Of a stretch of DNA of 64,000 bases, positions 42,713 to 52,123 are shown piece after piece. The notes beneath the pieces were generated by a model that saw nothing but the letters and a program-made list of their open reading frames with translations, did no database searches and was not told where the DNA came from. Positions within the stretch are counted from its first letter, which is position 1. Each line of letters starts with the position of its first letter. The DNA comes from Mucilaginibacter gossypiicola. Its GTDB lineage: Bacteria > Bacteroidota > Bacteroidia > Sphingobacteriales > Sphingobacteriaceae. A program made the translations under genes and the position numbers. The DNA lies in NCBI RefSeq assembly GCF_900110105.1, contig NZ_FOCL01000015.1, forward strand, positions 87,471-151,470. Direction: 5' to 3'.

Positions 42713-43813
42713 ATGAATAAACTGAGCAAATTAGCTTTTGTAGCACTTGCTGTTGCCATAGGTAATACCGCTTGCGGTCAAAGCCAGGTACGCAATAATA
42801 AAAATCTTACCATTCCCGGCAGTACAGCCCCCGAAATAAAACCGGTAGTTATCACCGAACCTGTATTGTATGATACCGATGATCCGGCTATATGGGTTAA
42901 CCCGGTTGACCCTTCTAAAAGCCTCATTATTGGTACAGATAAAAACAGCGAAGGCGCCCTTTTTGTGTTCGACTTACAGGGCAAAATTATTAAGGATAAA
43001 GTTGTGCATGGCTTAAAGCGCCCGAACAATGTTGACCTGGCCTATGGATTAATGCTTGGCGGTAAACCCACCGATATTGCTATTACCACCGAACGCATGA
43101 CCCACAAACTCCGCATATATTCGCTGCCCGATATGAAACCTGTGGATAACGGCGGCATCGACGCTTTTGTTGGTGAAACCGGTTTCGAGTACCGGGATTT
43201 GATGGGGATCTCTATTTACACGGCAAAAAATGGCAAGATGTATGCCATAGCAGGCCGTAAAAATGGCCCGCAAACCGGCGGATATATTTGGCAGTATTTG
43301 CTTGAGGATGATGGTACCGGCAATGTTAAAGCTACGCTGGTGCGCAAGTTTGGCAAATACAGCGGCAAAAAAGAAATTGAATCAATTGCCGTGGATAATG
43401 AGCTGGGTTATATCTACTACTCCGATGAACAAGTAGGCGTTCGCCAGTATTATGCCGATCCGGAAAAAGGCGATCAGGAGCTGGCCATATTCGGCACATC
43501 AGGTTTTAAAGCCGACCACGAAGGAATTTCCATTTATAAATTAACCGATACAACAGGCTATATCCTGGTATCTGATCAAGGGGCAAACCGTTTTCAGATC
43601 TTCAGTCGCGAAGGCACTAAGGCCAATCCTTTTGAACACAAGCTTTTGAAAATAGCCAATGTTTCCGCAAGGGAAAGTGATGGGAGCGACGTAATAGCTA
43701 CGCCGTTAAACGACACATTTAAACATGGTATCTTCGTGGTAATGAGCACCGATAAAACTTTTCATTATTACCGATGGGAAGATATAGCAGGTAAAGAGCT
43801 TAAGGTAAAATAA
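42713..43813 (+). CDS. Beta-propeller phytase (3-phytase family)
   Basis: Releases phosphate from phytate in the periplasm or at the surface. Signal sequence at 1-23, possibly a lipoprotein (N-T-A-C-G, C21). The six-bladed phytase pattern is clear: D-T-D-D-P-A-I-W-V-N near residue 54, S-L-I-I-G-T-D-K-N, G-L-K-R-P-N-N-V-D, R-K-N-G-P, E-I-E-S-I-A-V-D-N-E-L-G-Y-I-Y-Y-S-D-E, F-K-A-D-H-E-G-I-S-I-Y and I-L-V-S-D-Q-G-A-N-R-F. These acidic and basic residues bind calcium and phosphate. The 366-residue length matches the family. Confidence 0.94.
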   Translation: MNKLSKLAFVALAVAIGNTACGQSQVRNNKNLTIPGSTAPEIKPVVITEPVLYDTDDPAIWVNPVDPSKSLIIGTDKNSEGALFVFDLQGKIIKDKVVHGLKRPNNVDLAYGLMLGGKPTDIAITTERMTHKLRIYSLPDMKPVDNGGIDAFVGETGFEYRDLMGISIYTAKNGKMYAIAGRKNGPQTGGYIWQYLLEDDGTGNVKATLVRKFGKYSGKKEIESIAVDNELGYIYYSDEQVGVRQYYADPEKGDQELAIFGTSGFKADHEGISIYKLTDTTGYILVSDQGANRFQIFSREGTKANPFEHKLLKIANVSARESDGSDVIATPLNDTFKHGIFVVMSTDKTFHYYRWEDIAGKELKVK

Positions 43814-43830
43814 CAGTACAAAAAGCTCCC

Positions 43831-44272
43831 ATGTTCCCTCAGGGTCTCTCGCAGAGGATCCTGAGGTTCGCCGCGTTCTAAATAGCTAACCGGATAATTA
43901 GAACAACGAGGTTCACCGCGTTCTGAATAGCTAACCGGATATTTAGAACAACGAATCTGCAAGACGTATACATCAGGGTCCTCTGCGAGTTTAAGTTAAC
44001 CCACAAAATTCACCAACCTGAAATTTCAATAGGAGGCACCTACGGAGCCAAAAAATGCCCTCTTTTAATACTATAAACACGTGACCCCGCTGGGGCCGGC
44101 AAGGTTTTACAACATAATCTGAGATGCTTAAGGACAGATGCACCAGAGGTGCAAAAGGTTTGTAGCATAAAAAGTATAGAAATACGCTTTGCCCCAGAGG
44201 GGCAAAACAAAACGTTTGGCTGATTAAACGACAAAGCAATTTTGTGGGTTAACTTAAATCTGCGAGAGACCC
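43831..44272. repeat. Composite repeat region: tandem 45-base repeat plus nested long inverted repeat
   Basis: Two overlapping copies of a 47-base unit with 45-base period (43863-43909, 43908-43954) contain CCGCGTTCTRAATAGCTAAC. Next comes an inverted repeat with arms of about 36 bases (43974-44011 / 44237-44272), including a perfect 19-bp part (43992-44010 / 44238-44256). Its 225-base interior holds three short palindromes (ACCCCGCTGGGG, TGCACCAGAGGTGCA, TTTGCCCCAGAGGGGCAAA). The segment AGGGTCTCTCGCAGAGG at 43841-43857 repeats the outer arm sequence. No credible protein gene is present. Confidence 0.85.
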
Positions 44273-44295
44273 TCATGGGACGGAAAGGTAAAAGC

Positions 44296-44390
44296 CATGT
44301 CATTGCGAGGAGGAACGACGAAGCAATCGCATGCTATACAGGGCGGCTATGCTTCCGTGCGATTGCCGCGCTATCGCTCGCAATGACATG
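44296..44390. repeat. GTCATTGCGAGG-type palindromic repeat, copy 2
   Basis: Ends CATGTCATTGCGAG / CTCGCAATGACATG (14 bp, perfect) surround a diverged interior containing CTATACAGGGCGGC, the reverse complement of the centre of copy 1. Confidence 0.88.
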
Positions 44391-44440
44391 TTTTTTCAAT
44401 AGTTTTTATCTTCCCAACAGTACGGGATTGGCCTAATGAT

Positions 44441-45013
44441 TTAAACCTCTTGCTGCAGGATTTGATTTATAATCTCTAAAAACTCCAGCTGAAAACTCTC
44501 GCCTTTATCTTCATTATACCATTTCTGGAGCGCTATCTTTTTTTCGCTCATTTCAACGTGGTCTTTAACCATTTGCAGGTATAACCGCTGGCATTCGGCT
44601 GGTCGCGGGCCCCAGGTACCCAGGTCCTGATTATTCTCATCTGTAATAATAATCTTCGGAATGGAGCGGGTTCCATTAGTAAGATAGCTCTCAATCAAAA
44701 ACGGCGGAGAATCCCTTAGCTGATAACCAACCTTGATGAGCGGATTCAATTCCGAAAGACGGTGCAGGAACGGTATAGTATGCGATGCATCGCCGCACCA
44801 CGCTTCGGTAATAACCGTCCATACTTGTGGTTTGCTAATTTTCTCAATGGCGGCTGTTAAATCGGGGTTCAGTACGCCAACCTTTAACCATCGCTGCTGG
44901 CGCGACCAATTTAGCTTGGTATAATTTAAATAATCCGGGTTGTCGTACGGAGCCGGCGGATTAGGGCTGTTCAAAATATCGAAAAATAGCTGCTGATATG
45001 CTGTGAAATCCAT
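44441..45013 (-). CDS. Thioredoxin-like family protein (Thioredoxin_9 type)
   Basis: About 190-residue cytoplasmic thioredoxin-fold protein. The active-site-like motif is E-A-W-C-G-D-A-S-H, with a single cysteine where thioredoxins have C-x-x-C, then the cis-proline region R-S-I-P-K-I-I-I. A start at M-D-F-T-A-Y-Q (45013) is preferred because it begins the conserved helix; an in-frame ATG seven codons earlier is possible. No signal peptide. A redox role is inferred from the fold, with an unknown target. Confidence 0.85.
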   Translation of the reverse strand: MDFTAYQQLFFDILNSPNPPAPYDNPDYLNYTKLNWSRQQRWLKVGVLNPDLTAAIEKISKPQVWTVITEAWCGDASHTIPFLHRLSELNPLIKVGYQLRDSPPFLIESYLTNGTRSIPKIIITDENNQDLGTWGPRPAECQRLYLQMVKDHVEMSEKKIALQKWYNEDKGESFQLEFLEIINQILQQEV

Positions 45014-45280
45014 AATAATCGCATTTGGCGCCATTTATGGCAATTCCTTTTACGACATGAAATTAAATAATGTGCAGGTGACTTTTGTTGATGTAGGTTA
45101 ATTTCGATAACCTTTACAGGGTTATGATAAAATGTGCAATATTTCCTTTATCCATAAATTTACAAATCTGCTCCGTATAGTCTCTTAAAGGTATTTTTCT
45201 AAAGATGTTTTCCATACATAATAATTGTTATCTTGACATCAAATTTGCGATGCCCGTTATCGTAGCCACAGTAAACCAAA

Positions 45281-48200
45281 ATGAAGATATTCCGGTGCCC
45301 CCTACCGCTTAAAAAGCGAAAAGAACGATTGTTTTTGATGTTCCCTGCTTTATGTGTCCTGATCTTATCTGCAGGCTGTAACCATGAGCCCTCTGAAAGC
45401 TCCGGTCAACCGCTATTTAAATTGTTGCAGCCAGAGCAAACACATATCGATTTTGCCAATACATTAGCCGAAGGTTTGAACACCAACGTGCTGATGTACG
45501 AGTATTTTTATAATGGCGGTGGTGTGGCTGTTGGCGACTTAAACGGCGATGGCCTTCAGGACCTTTATTTTACCGGTAACATGACCGATAATAAATTGTA
45601 CCTGAACCAGGGCAATATGCAGTTTAAAGATATTACAACTGATGCAGGTGTGGCCGGCAGGCCGGGTCCGTGGAAAACAGGTGTTACCATGGCCGATGTT
45701 AATGGCGACGGCAAGCTGGATATCTATATCTGCTATTCGGGTAAAATACGGGCCGAGAAACGGGTTAATCAATTATTCATAAATCAGGGAAACAACGCTG
45801 CCGGTGTGCCCATATTTAAAGATATGACTGCTGATTACGGTCTTGATTTTCCATCGTTTAGTACACAGGCCTACTTTTTTGATTATGACCGTGACGGCGA
45901 CCTCGACCTGTTGTTAGTTAACCACAATCCGGCCCGGATCAGTATTATGGATGATGCTTTTGTTAAGGAGGTGTCGGCCAAAAAAGATAATGAATCGGGG
46001 ATCAGGCTGCTGCGAAATGACAATAATCATTTTACTGATGTTACAGGCCCCGCAGGCATTATCAATACATCGCTGTCGTACGGCCTTGCAGCGGGCATTG
46101 CTGATATTAATGGCGACGGATGGCCTGATATTTATGTATCAAATGACTACAGCATTCCCGACAGGTTGTATATTAACAATGGTAAGGGTGCTTTTACCGA
46201 CGAGCTTCAGAAGCAAATAGGCCATACTTCATTTTATTCCATGGGGAACGATGTTGCCGATATTAACAACGACGGCAAACCGGATATCTATACCCTGGAT
46301 ATGCTTCCCGAAGATAACAAACGGCAGAAACTACTGTTCGGCATTGATAATTACGAGGCTTTTGACTTGAACCTAAGGGTTGGCTTTTATTATCAGTATA
46401 TGCGCAATATGCTGCAGATCAATAATGGCAATGGCTCGTTCAGCGAGATAGGACAGCTTGCAGGCATTTCCAATACAGATTGGAGCTGGTCGCCCCTTTT
46501 TGCCGATTATGATAACGACGGCTGGAAAGACCTGTTTGTAAGCAACGGCTATACCCGCGATTATACCAACATGGATTTCCTGAAATTTATGGGCGATAAC
46601 CTTAAAGACAGGCGCGTAATGCGGCAGGACCTGCTGGATATTGTGAACCAGATGCCATCATCGCAAATGAAAAGTTACCTGTTTAAAAACAACGGTAATA
46701 CAACATTCACCAATAAAAGTGAGCAATGGGGCATAACATTGCCATCAAACAGTAACGGTGCCGTTTATGCCGATCTGGATAATGATGGTGACCTTGATTT
46801 GGTGGTCAACAATATTAATCTGCCTGCTTTTGTTTATGAAAACCAGGCTGCTAAACAAAACGATAACCATTATTTAGCTGTAAAACTAAATGGCAGCGGT
46901 GCAAACACACAGGGGGTGGGGGCTAAGGTTAGTATTTATTCAGGTAATAAAACACAATACCTGGAGCAAATGCCAAACCGGGGTTATCAATCGTCAGTTT
47001 CAACTATCCTGCATTTTGGGCTTGGGAAAGATAAACAGGTTGATTCATTGAGGATCATCTGGCAAAGTGGTAAATCACAGGTGCTTCAAAAAGTAAAAGC
47101 CAATGAGCAAATTGTTTTAAATGAAAAGGACGCCGCGGCTGCGAGTCCTGCACAAAAGCAAATCAATCCAATATTTAAGGAGGTGCCTGCTCTCATCGCA
47201 GCCGGCGAAAGCGATAATACCACCAATGATTTTAAACGGCAACCATTAATGGTTAACTCCATATCGTTTTCTGGTTCCATCCTTACCAAAGGTGATGTAA
47301 ATGGTGATGGACTGGAAGATATTTATGCCGGAGCCCATGATGGTAAAGCCGGTGTTTTATACCTGCAGCAAAAGGATGGCAAATTTATAAGCAAGGCTGT
47401 TCCTGCCTTTGAGGCCGATAAGAACAGCACCGATGCGGCAGCATTGTTTTTTGATGCCAATGGTGATGGTAAGGCCGATCTGTATGTAGCCTCCGGGGGG
47501 TATGCCGACTATAAGCCAGACGACATACTGCTGCAGGACAGGTTATACTTCAACGATGGTAAAGGGAACTTCAGCAAAGCTAATGGTGCTTTGCCAAAAA
47601 TGATTAGCAGTAAAAGCTGTGTAAAAGCAGCCGATATTAATGGAGATGGTTCTCCCGATTTGTTTGTTGGCGGCAGGATAATACCCGGGCAATACCCCGA
47701 AGCCCCCGAAAGTTATATTTTGATTAATGATGGCAAGGGGCATTTTACTAATGAAACTGCAAAATATAATCCGGCATTAAAAAATATAGGTATGGTAACC
47801 GATGCCGCCTGGGTTGATATGAACGGCGATAAAAAGCCCGACCTGGTGCTGGCCGGCGAGTGGATGCCGATCACGGTTTTTGAAAATAGCGGTGCTAAGC
47901 TAACCGATGCTACAACAAAATACTTTGATAAAAAATATAGCGGCTGGTGGAACTGCCTGCAGGTAAGCGACATCAACCATGACGGCCATCCTGATATTAT
48001 AGCCGGCAACATTGGCTTAAATGCGCAATGCAAGGCCAGTGACGCCGAGCCTGCGGAAATGTTTTATAAAGATTTTGACGATAACGGCTCCGTCGACCCG
48101 ATGCTTTGTTTTTACATTCAGCATAAAAGCTACCCCTTTGTAAGCCGCGATGAGCTGCTTGACCAGTTAAGCGTTATGCGCGCGCGCTTTCCTGATTATA

Positions 48201-48631
48201 AAAGCTATGCTGATGCCACTATGGACAAAATTTTTACCCCGGAAGAGTTAAAAGGCGTAAAGCAATTAACAGCCAATGAACTTGCAACAGCTTGCTTTAT
48301 CAGTAATGCGCAGGGCCGCTTAAAACAGGCTGTATTACCCTTGCAGGCCCAGTATTCGCCGGTTTTTACCATCACAACGCTTGATTATGATCATGATGGC
48401 AAAGATGATCTTTTGCTTTGCGGCAACATCAACAAGGCCCGCATCCGTTTTGGCAAATATGATGCTAATTATGGCGCATTGCTTAAGGGAGACGGCAAAG
48501 GCAACTATCAATACATAAACCAGCAGCAATCGGGCTTCAACATCAGGGGCGATGTAAGGAGTGTACTTCAATTAAATAACGTTTTACTGTTTGCCCTTGA
48601 TAAAGGCAAAATAAAGGCATATAAGCAATAA
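45281..48631 (+). CDS. FG-GAP/VCBS repeat lipoprotein with UnbV/ASPIC domain (CRTAC1-like)
   Basis: 1116-residue surface-type protein. Lipobox L-S-A-G-C is near residue 33. Two sets of FG-GAP/VCBS calcium-binding repeats (about 65-500 and 665-1110), with motifs such as D-L-N-G-D-G-L-Q-D-L-Y, N-D-G-K-P-D-I-Y and D-Y-D-N-D-G-W-K-D-L-F, form beta-propellers. Between them, at about 540-620, is an ASPIC/UnbV domain (G-V-G-A-K-V-S-I-Y). It probably binds ligands or a surface partner. The haloperoxidase-like gene begins 10 bases downstream, so the two are co-transcribed. Confidence 0.92.
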   Translation: MKIFRCPLPLKKRKERLFLMFPALCVLILSAGCNHEPSESSGQPLFKLLQPEQTHIDFANTLAEGLNTNVLMYEYFYNGGGVAVGDLNGDGLQDLYFTGNMTDNKLYLNQGNMQFKDITTDAGVAGRPGPWKTGVTMADVNGDGKLDIYICYSGKIRAEKRVNQLFINQGNNAAGVPIFKDMTADYGLDFPSFSTQAYFFDYDRDGDLDLLLVNHNPARISIMDDAFVKEVSAKKDNESGIRLLRNDNNHFTDVTGPAGIINTSLSYGLAAGIADINGDGWPDIYVSNDYSIPDRLYINNGKGAFTDELQKQIGHTSFYSMGNDVADINNDGKPDIYTLDMLPEDNKRQKLLFGIDNYEAFDLNLRVGFYYQYMRNMLQINNGNGSFSEIGQLAGISNTDWSWSPLFADYDNDGWKDLFVSNGYTRDYTNMDFLKFMGDNLKDRRVMRQDLLDIVNQMPSSQMKSYLFKNNGNTTFTNKSEQWGITLPSNSNGAVYADLDNDGDLDLVVNNINLPAFVYENQAAKQNDNHYLAVKLNGSGANTQGVGAKVSIYSGNKTQYLEQMPNRGYQSSVSTILHFGLGKDKQVDSLRIIWQSGKSQVLQKVKANEQIVLNEKDAAAASPAQKQINPIFKEVPALIAAGESDNTTNDFKRQPLMVNSISFSGSILTKGDVNGDGLEDIYAGAHDGKAGVLYLQQKDGKFISKAVPAFEADKNSTDAAALFFDANGDGKADLYVASGGYADYKPDDILLQDRLYFNDGKGNFSKANGALPKMISSKSCVKAADINGDGSPDLFVGGRIIPGQYPEAPESYILINDGKGHFTNETAKYNPALKNIGMVTDAAWVDMNGDKKPDLVLAGEWMPITVFENSGAKLTDATTKYFDKKYSGWWNCLQVSDINHDGHPDIIAGNIGLNAQCKASDAEPAEMFYKDFDDNGSVDPMLCFYIQHKSYPFVSRDELLDQLSVMRARFPDYKSYADATMDKIFTPEELKGVKQLTANELATACFISNAQGRLKQAVLPLQAQYSPVFTITTLDYDHDGKDDLLLCGNINKARIRFGKYDANYGALLKGDGKGNYQYINQQQSGFNIRGDVRSVLQLNNVLLFALDKGKIKAYKQ

Positions 48632-48641
48632 TAAAAAGGCA

Positions 48642-49967
48642 ATGAAAAAACTGTTAATGCTAATACCTGCCTGTGGCTTATTTGCGATGATAAGCTGCAG
48701 CCCGAAAAAGCAACCCGAATTAACCAACCAGGATGTGAGCAAAGTTATTGGCCACATGACCAGCGTCATGATCCATGATGTTACCAACCCTCCATTGGCT
48801 GCACGCTTTTTTACCTATACCTGCCTTGCCGGGTATGAGATAGTTGCCGAAAACGACAAACAGATTGGCAGTATGCACGGTGTACTGAATCAATATCCGG
48901 ATGTCAAGCACCCGAAACAGAATGCCGGTTATAACTACCAGTTAAGCGCATTGCTGGCCATGTTTGAAACATCGGCCAAGTTGCTGCCGTCGGGTATTTT
49001 AATGCAGGGATACGAGGCGTCCTTTATTGACTCGTGCAAAAATATCGGCTTCAGCAGTGAGGTTATCGATAGTTCAAAAAGTTATGCCAAAACTATCAGC
49101 AAGCAGATCCTGGCTTATGCCAAGGCCGATGGCTATAGGAAAATAAGTAACTATCCGCGTTATAAACTCAAACAAACTCCGGGCAGCTGGGACCTTACTC
49201 CACCTGCTTATATGCTGCCCGTCGAACCGTATTTTAATACGATAAGACCAATGACGCTTGATTCGGCCGGGCAGTTTGTTCCTGATGCGCCTATTCCTTT
49301 TTCAACCGATAAAAACTCTACGTTTTATAAATTTTTGCAGATGAGCTACGCTAAAAGCGGCAACGGCTTAAAGCAGGAAGAAAAAGATATTGCTAACTTT
49401 TGGGATTGTAACCCTTTTGCTGTTCAAAATGACGGGCATATGCTTATCGGCCTCAAAAAGATCTCACCGGGAGCTCATTGGATGGGTATAACGGCCATTG
49501 CCTGTAAGCAAGCTAAAGTTGGTTTTTCTAAAACGCTCCAGATCAATACAGCTGTAGCCATAGGGCTGCTCGACGGTTTTATTTGCTGCTGGGACGATAA
49601 ATACCGTACCAACCGTATCCGTCCCGAAACTGCCATCCGCAAGTATATCGATCCGCATTGGAAACCCTTGCTGCAGACCCCGCCATTTCCGGAGTACATT
49701 AGCGGGCATTCGGTAGTTTCAGCAGCAGCAGCGGCTATCCTTACGTATTATTTGGGCGATAACTTTAAATATACCGATGATGTGGAAGTGAATTTTGGCA
49801 TACCACCAAGGCATTTCAACTCGTTTACCCAGGCGGCTAAAGAAGCTGCTATTTCAAGATTTTGGGGCGGGATCCATTTTATGGATGCTATTGATAACGG
49901 TATTGTGCAGGGCAACAAGGTTGGCAACCTGGTTGTGGCTAAATTAAGCGGGCAAAAGAAATCATGA
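48642..49967 (+). CDS. Vanadium-dependent haloperoxidase / PAP2-superfamily lipoprotein
   Basis: 441 residues, lipobox M-I-S-C (C15). All three vanadate/phosphate-site motifs are present: K-Y-R-T-N-R-I-R-P (K-x6-R-P), I-S-G-H-S (H near 356) and S-R-F-W-G-G-I-H (R near 406, H near 412). These residues are shared by vanadium haloperoxidases and acid phosphatases, so the chemistry could be halide oxidation or phosphate-ester hydrolysis. Pairing with the FG-GAP/UnbV lipoprotein is a recurring arrangement in Bacteroidota. Confidence 0.9.
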   Translation: MKKLLMLIPACGLFAMISCSPKKQPELTNQDVSKVIGHMTSVMIHDVTNPPLAARFFTYTCLAGYEIVAENDKQIGSMHGVLNQYPDVKHPKQNAGYNYQLSALLAMFETSAKLLPSGILMQGYEASFIDSCKNIGFSSEVIDSSKSYAKTISKQILAYAKADGYRKISNYPRYKLKQTPGSWDLTPPAYMLPVEPYFNTIRPMTLDSAGQFVPDAPIPFSTDKNSTFYKFLQMSYAKSGNGLKQEEKDIANFWDCNPFAVQNDGHMLIGLKKISPGAHWMGITAIACKQAKVGFSKTLQINTAVAIGLLDGFICCWDDKYRTNRIRPETAIRKYIDPHWKPLLQTPPFPEYISGHSVVSAAAAAILTYYLGDNFKYTDDVEVNFGIPPRHFNSFTQAAKEAAISRFWGGIHFMDAIDNGIVQGNKVGNLVVAKLSGQKKS

Positions 49968-50035
49968 CAGAGGCTCCTCGCGGTAGAGGTTTTTTGCCCT
50001 GAACTCGGAAGTTCGGTTTAAAACAATAAAAAAAA

Positions 50036-50129
50036 CGTCATTGCGAGGCACGAAGCAATCCCCGATTAGCAGAGCGGCTAAGCAAGTCGCCCTGTATAGT
50101 TTGGGATTGCTTCGTTCCTCGCAATGACG
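50036..50129. repeat. GTCATTGCGAGG-type palindromic repeat, copy 3
   Basis: Arms of 27 bp with one mismatch (50036-50062 / 50103-50129) around GTCGCCCTGTATAGTTT, the same centre as copy 1. It lies between convergent genes. Confidence 0.92.
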
Positions 50130-50187
50130 CAGTGGAGATGTGTCATTGCATTTTCAAAGTCTAACGGGTACTTTGCTTAAGCAGTAT

Positions 50188-52017
50188 TTACTGATACCCC
50201 GCCGCCTGCAAACTAAATAATTCGGCATAACGACCGTTGTTTGCCATAAGCTCCTGGTGTGTGCCGGCTTCAAGGATCTTGCCTTTTTCCAATACGATGA
50301 TCCGGTCGGCAAGTCTTGCTGTTGAAAACCGATGTGAGATAAGTACCGCCGATTTACCCTGGGTTAGGGACGAAAAACGTTGAAATACCTCGTATTCGGC
50401 CCGGGCATCAAGCGCTGCCGTGGGCTCGTCCAGAATCAGCACCTGCGCATCTTTCATATAAGCTCTGGCTAGCGCTACTTTTTGCCATTCTCCGCCTGAT
50501 AGTTCAACTCCTTCATTAAACCGCCTGCCCAGCCATTGCTCGTATCCCAGCGGAAGTTTAGCTGCAAGTGCATCTGCAAGGCTCTCATGCGCAGCCTTAC
50601 GGATTAGTTCTGTGTTATCCTGTTCATCAATGTTCCCTACGGCTATGTTTTGTGAAAAGCTCATCTGGTAACGGATATAATCCTGGAAAATAATACCCAG
50701 GTTTAACCGTAGATCGGCAATGTCATAATCTCTTAAATCCGCACCATCCAATAGGATACGTCCTTCTGTAGGGTCATATAAACGGGCCAGCAGCTTAACT
50801 AAGGTTGTTTTACCTGCACCGTTTTCGCCAACCAGCGCAATCTTTTCGGCGGGATGCAGGGTGAAGTTCAGGTGCCTGTTGGCCCATGATTCGGCATTGT
50901 GGTATTTAAAACCCACATCCTCAAATGTAAAGCCCTGCTTTATTGGATTTGGAAATGGTAAAGGAGATGCGGCGACTTTGATATTGGGTTTGATCTCAAA
51001 AAACTCATGAAAATCATTCAGATAGATAGCACCCTGTGAAACAGACGTAAACCGGTTCAGAGAATTTTCCATCAGGTTGCTGAGCTGCCGGAATGAACCT
51101 GCCAGGAAGGTAAGTGTACCAACCGAAGACTTGCCGGTAACCGTTTGATAAATGATAAAACCATACGCAGCATAATAACCTAAACTGCCTAAAACAGAAA
51201 AGAAGGTACCCCAGGCCGAACGCCGCACAGCCAGTTTGCTGTTATCGGCATAAAATTTATCTGATAATGTTTTAAAGCGGTTAATTATGAAATCAGATAA
51301 GCCGAAGATCTTAACTTCTTTGGCTGTTTCATCGCTTGCGCCCAGGTAGCGTACATAATCCAGCTCTCTTCGTTCGGGTGTCTGGCTACGGGTAAGTGCG
51401 TAATTCTGGCTATTAAAATAGCTTTCGCCCATAAACGAAGGGATAATTGATATGAGCAGCAGCAGGATTAACCACGGATTTAAAGTTAACAGGCCGGTGA
51501 GCAGAAAGGCAATTGAGATAAAATCCTGGATCTGGCTCATCACCTGTGATAAAAGCACCGTACGGCCAACTGTTTGCTGCCGGGCGCGTTCCAGTTTATC
51601 ATAAAATACAGAATCTTCAAACTGCTCCAGATCAAGGGTAGCCGCGTGGCGCATGATGCGCATAGAGGTGTAGTTGGCAAAAAGGTCGCCCAATAGGTTA
51701 TCCATGAGGCTGATCATCCGGTTTAAGCCGTCGGTTGCTATCGCTAGCAAAAATTCGATGATAACCAGTTTCCACAATTCGTGCTGGCTCCCTTCGTGGC
51801 GGTTAAGTAATACCACCTGATCTATGATCAGTTTGCCCACATACAGCAAGGCAACCGGCATGGCCGAACGTACAATACGTAACAAAAAGCTCGCTGTTGT
51901 TTTGCCCGGGCTGCTTTGCCATACCAGTTTGAAAAACTCGGGGAGATTGCTTAATGCCGACATGCGCTCTCTGAACGAGATCTTTTGTTCTGGTTTGATA
52001 TTTCTTGTTTTAGCCAT
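50188..52017 (-). CDS. ABC exporter, fused permease and ATP-binding protein
   Basis: Half-transporter of the ABCB/MsbA-like type. The transmembrane domain occupies about residues 20-330 with hydrophobic helices (for example I-A-F-L-L-T-G-L-L-T-L-N-P-W-L-I-L). The nucleotide-binding domain has Walker A G-E-N-G-A-G-K-T-T, signature L-S-G-G-E-W-Q-K-V-A-L-A-R-A-Y, Walker B V-L-I-L-D-E-P-T-A-A-L-D and the H-loop I-S-H-R-F-S-T. The start M-A-K-T-R-N-I is preferred over an ATG 15 codons upstream. The substrate is not evident; it would work as a homodimer. Confidence 0.93.
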   Translation of the reverse strand: MAKTRNIKPEQKISFRERMSALSNLPEFFKLVWQSSPGKTTASFLLRIVRSAMPVALLYVGKLIIDQVVLLNRHEGSQHELWKLVIIEFLLAIATDGLNRMISLMDNLLGDLFANYTSMRIMRHAATLDLEQFEDSVFYDKLERARQQTVGRTVLLSQVMSQIQDFISIAFLLTGLLTLNPWLILLLLISIIPSFMGESYFNSQNYALTRSQTPERRELDYVRYLGASDETAKEVKIFGLSDFIINRFKTLSDKFYADNSKLAVRRSAWGTFFSVLGSLGYYAAYGFIIYQTVTGKSSVGTLTFLAGSFRQLSNLMENSLNRFTSVSQGAIYLNDFHEFFEIKPNIKVAASPLPFPNPIKQGFTFEDVGFKYHNAESWANRHLNFTLHPAEKIALVGENGAGKTTLVKLLARLYDPTEGRILLDGADLRDYDIADLRLNLGIIFQDYIRYQMSFSQNIAVGNIDEQDNTELIRKAAHESLADALAAKLPLGYEQWLGRRFNEGVELSGGEWQKVALARAYMKDAQVLILDEPTAALDARAEYEVFQRFSSLTQGKSAVLISHRFSTARLADRIIVLEKGKILEAGTHQELMANNGRYAELFSLQAAGYQ

Positions 52018-52123
52018 CTGCCGGTTTTTGATAAATGCGATTTTAAACAAAAAAATGCTCATTACTACTGCGTTGCAGGTCTATGAGTGTATTTATGATC
52101 ATTTACTGACTAATCAGGAATTA

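Noticed and set aside
43768..43962. Minus-strand reading frame of 64 codons with repeated R-G-E-P peptides
   Set aside because: It overlaps the phytase 3' end and is produced by the 45-base tandem DNA repeat; it has no family-like pattern.
43991..44303. Overlapping minus-strand frames inside the composite repeat
   Set aside because: They follow the nested palindromes, have no credible start context or composition, and are explained by the repeat structure.
48642..49967. Definite assignment as a haloperoxidase
   Set aside because: The same three motifs occur in PAP2 phosphatases, so the reaction is left open.
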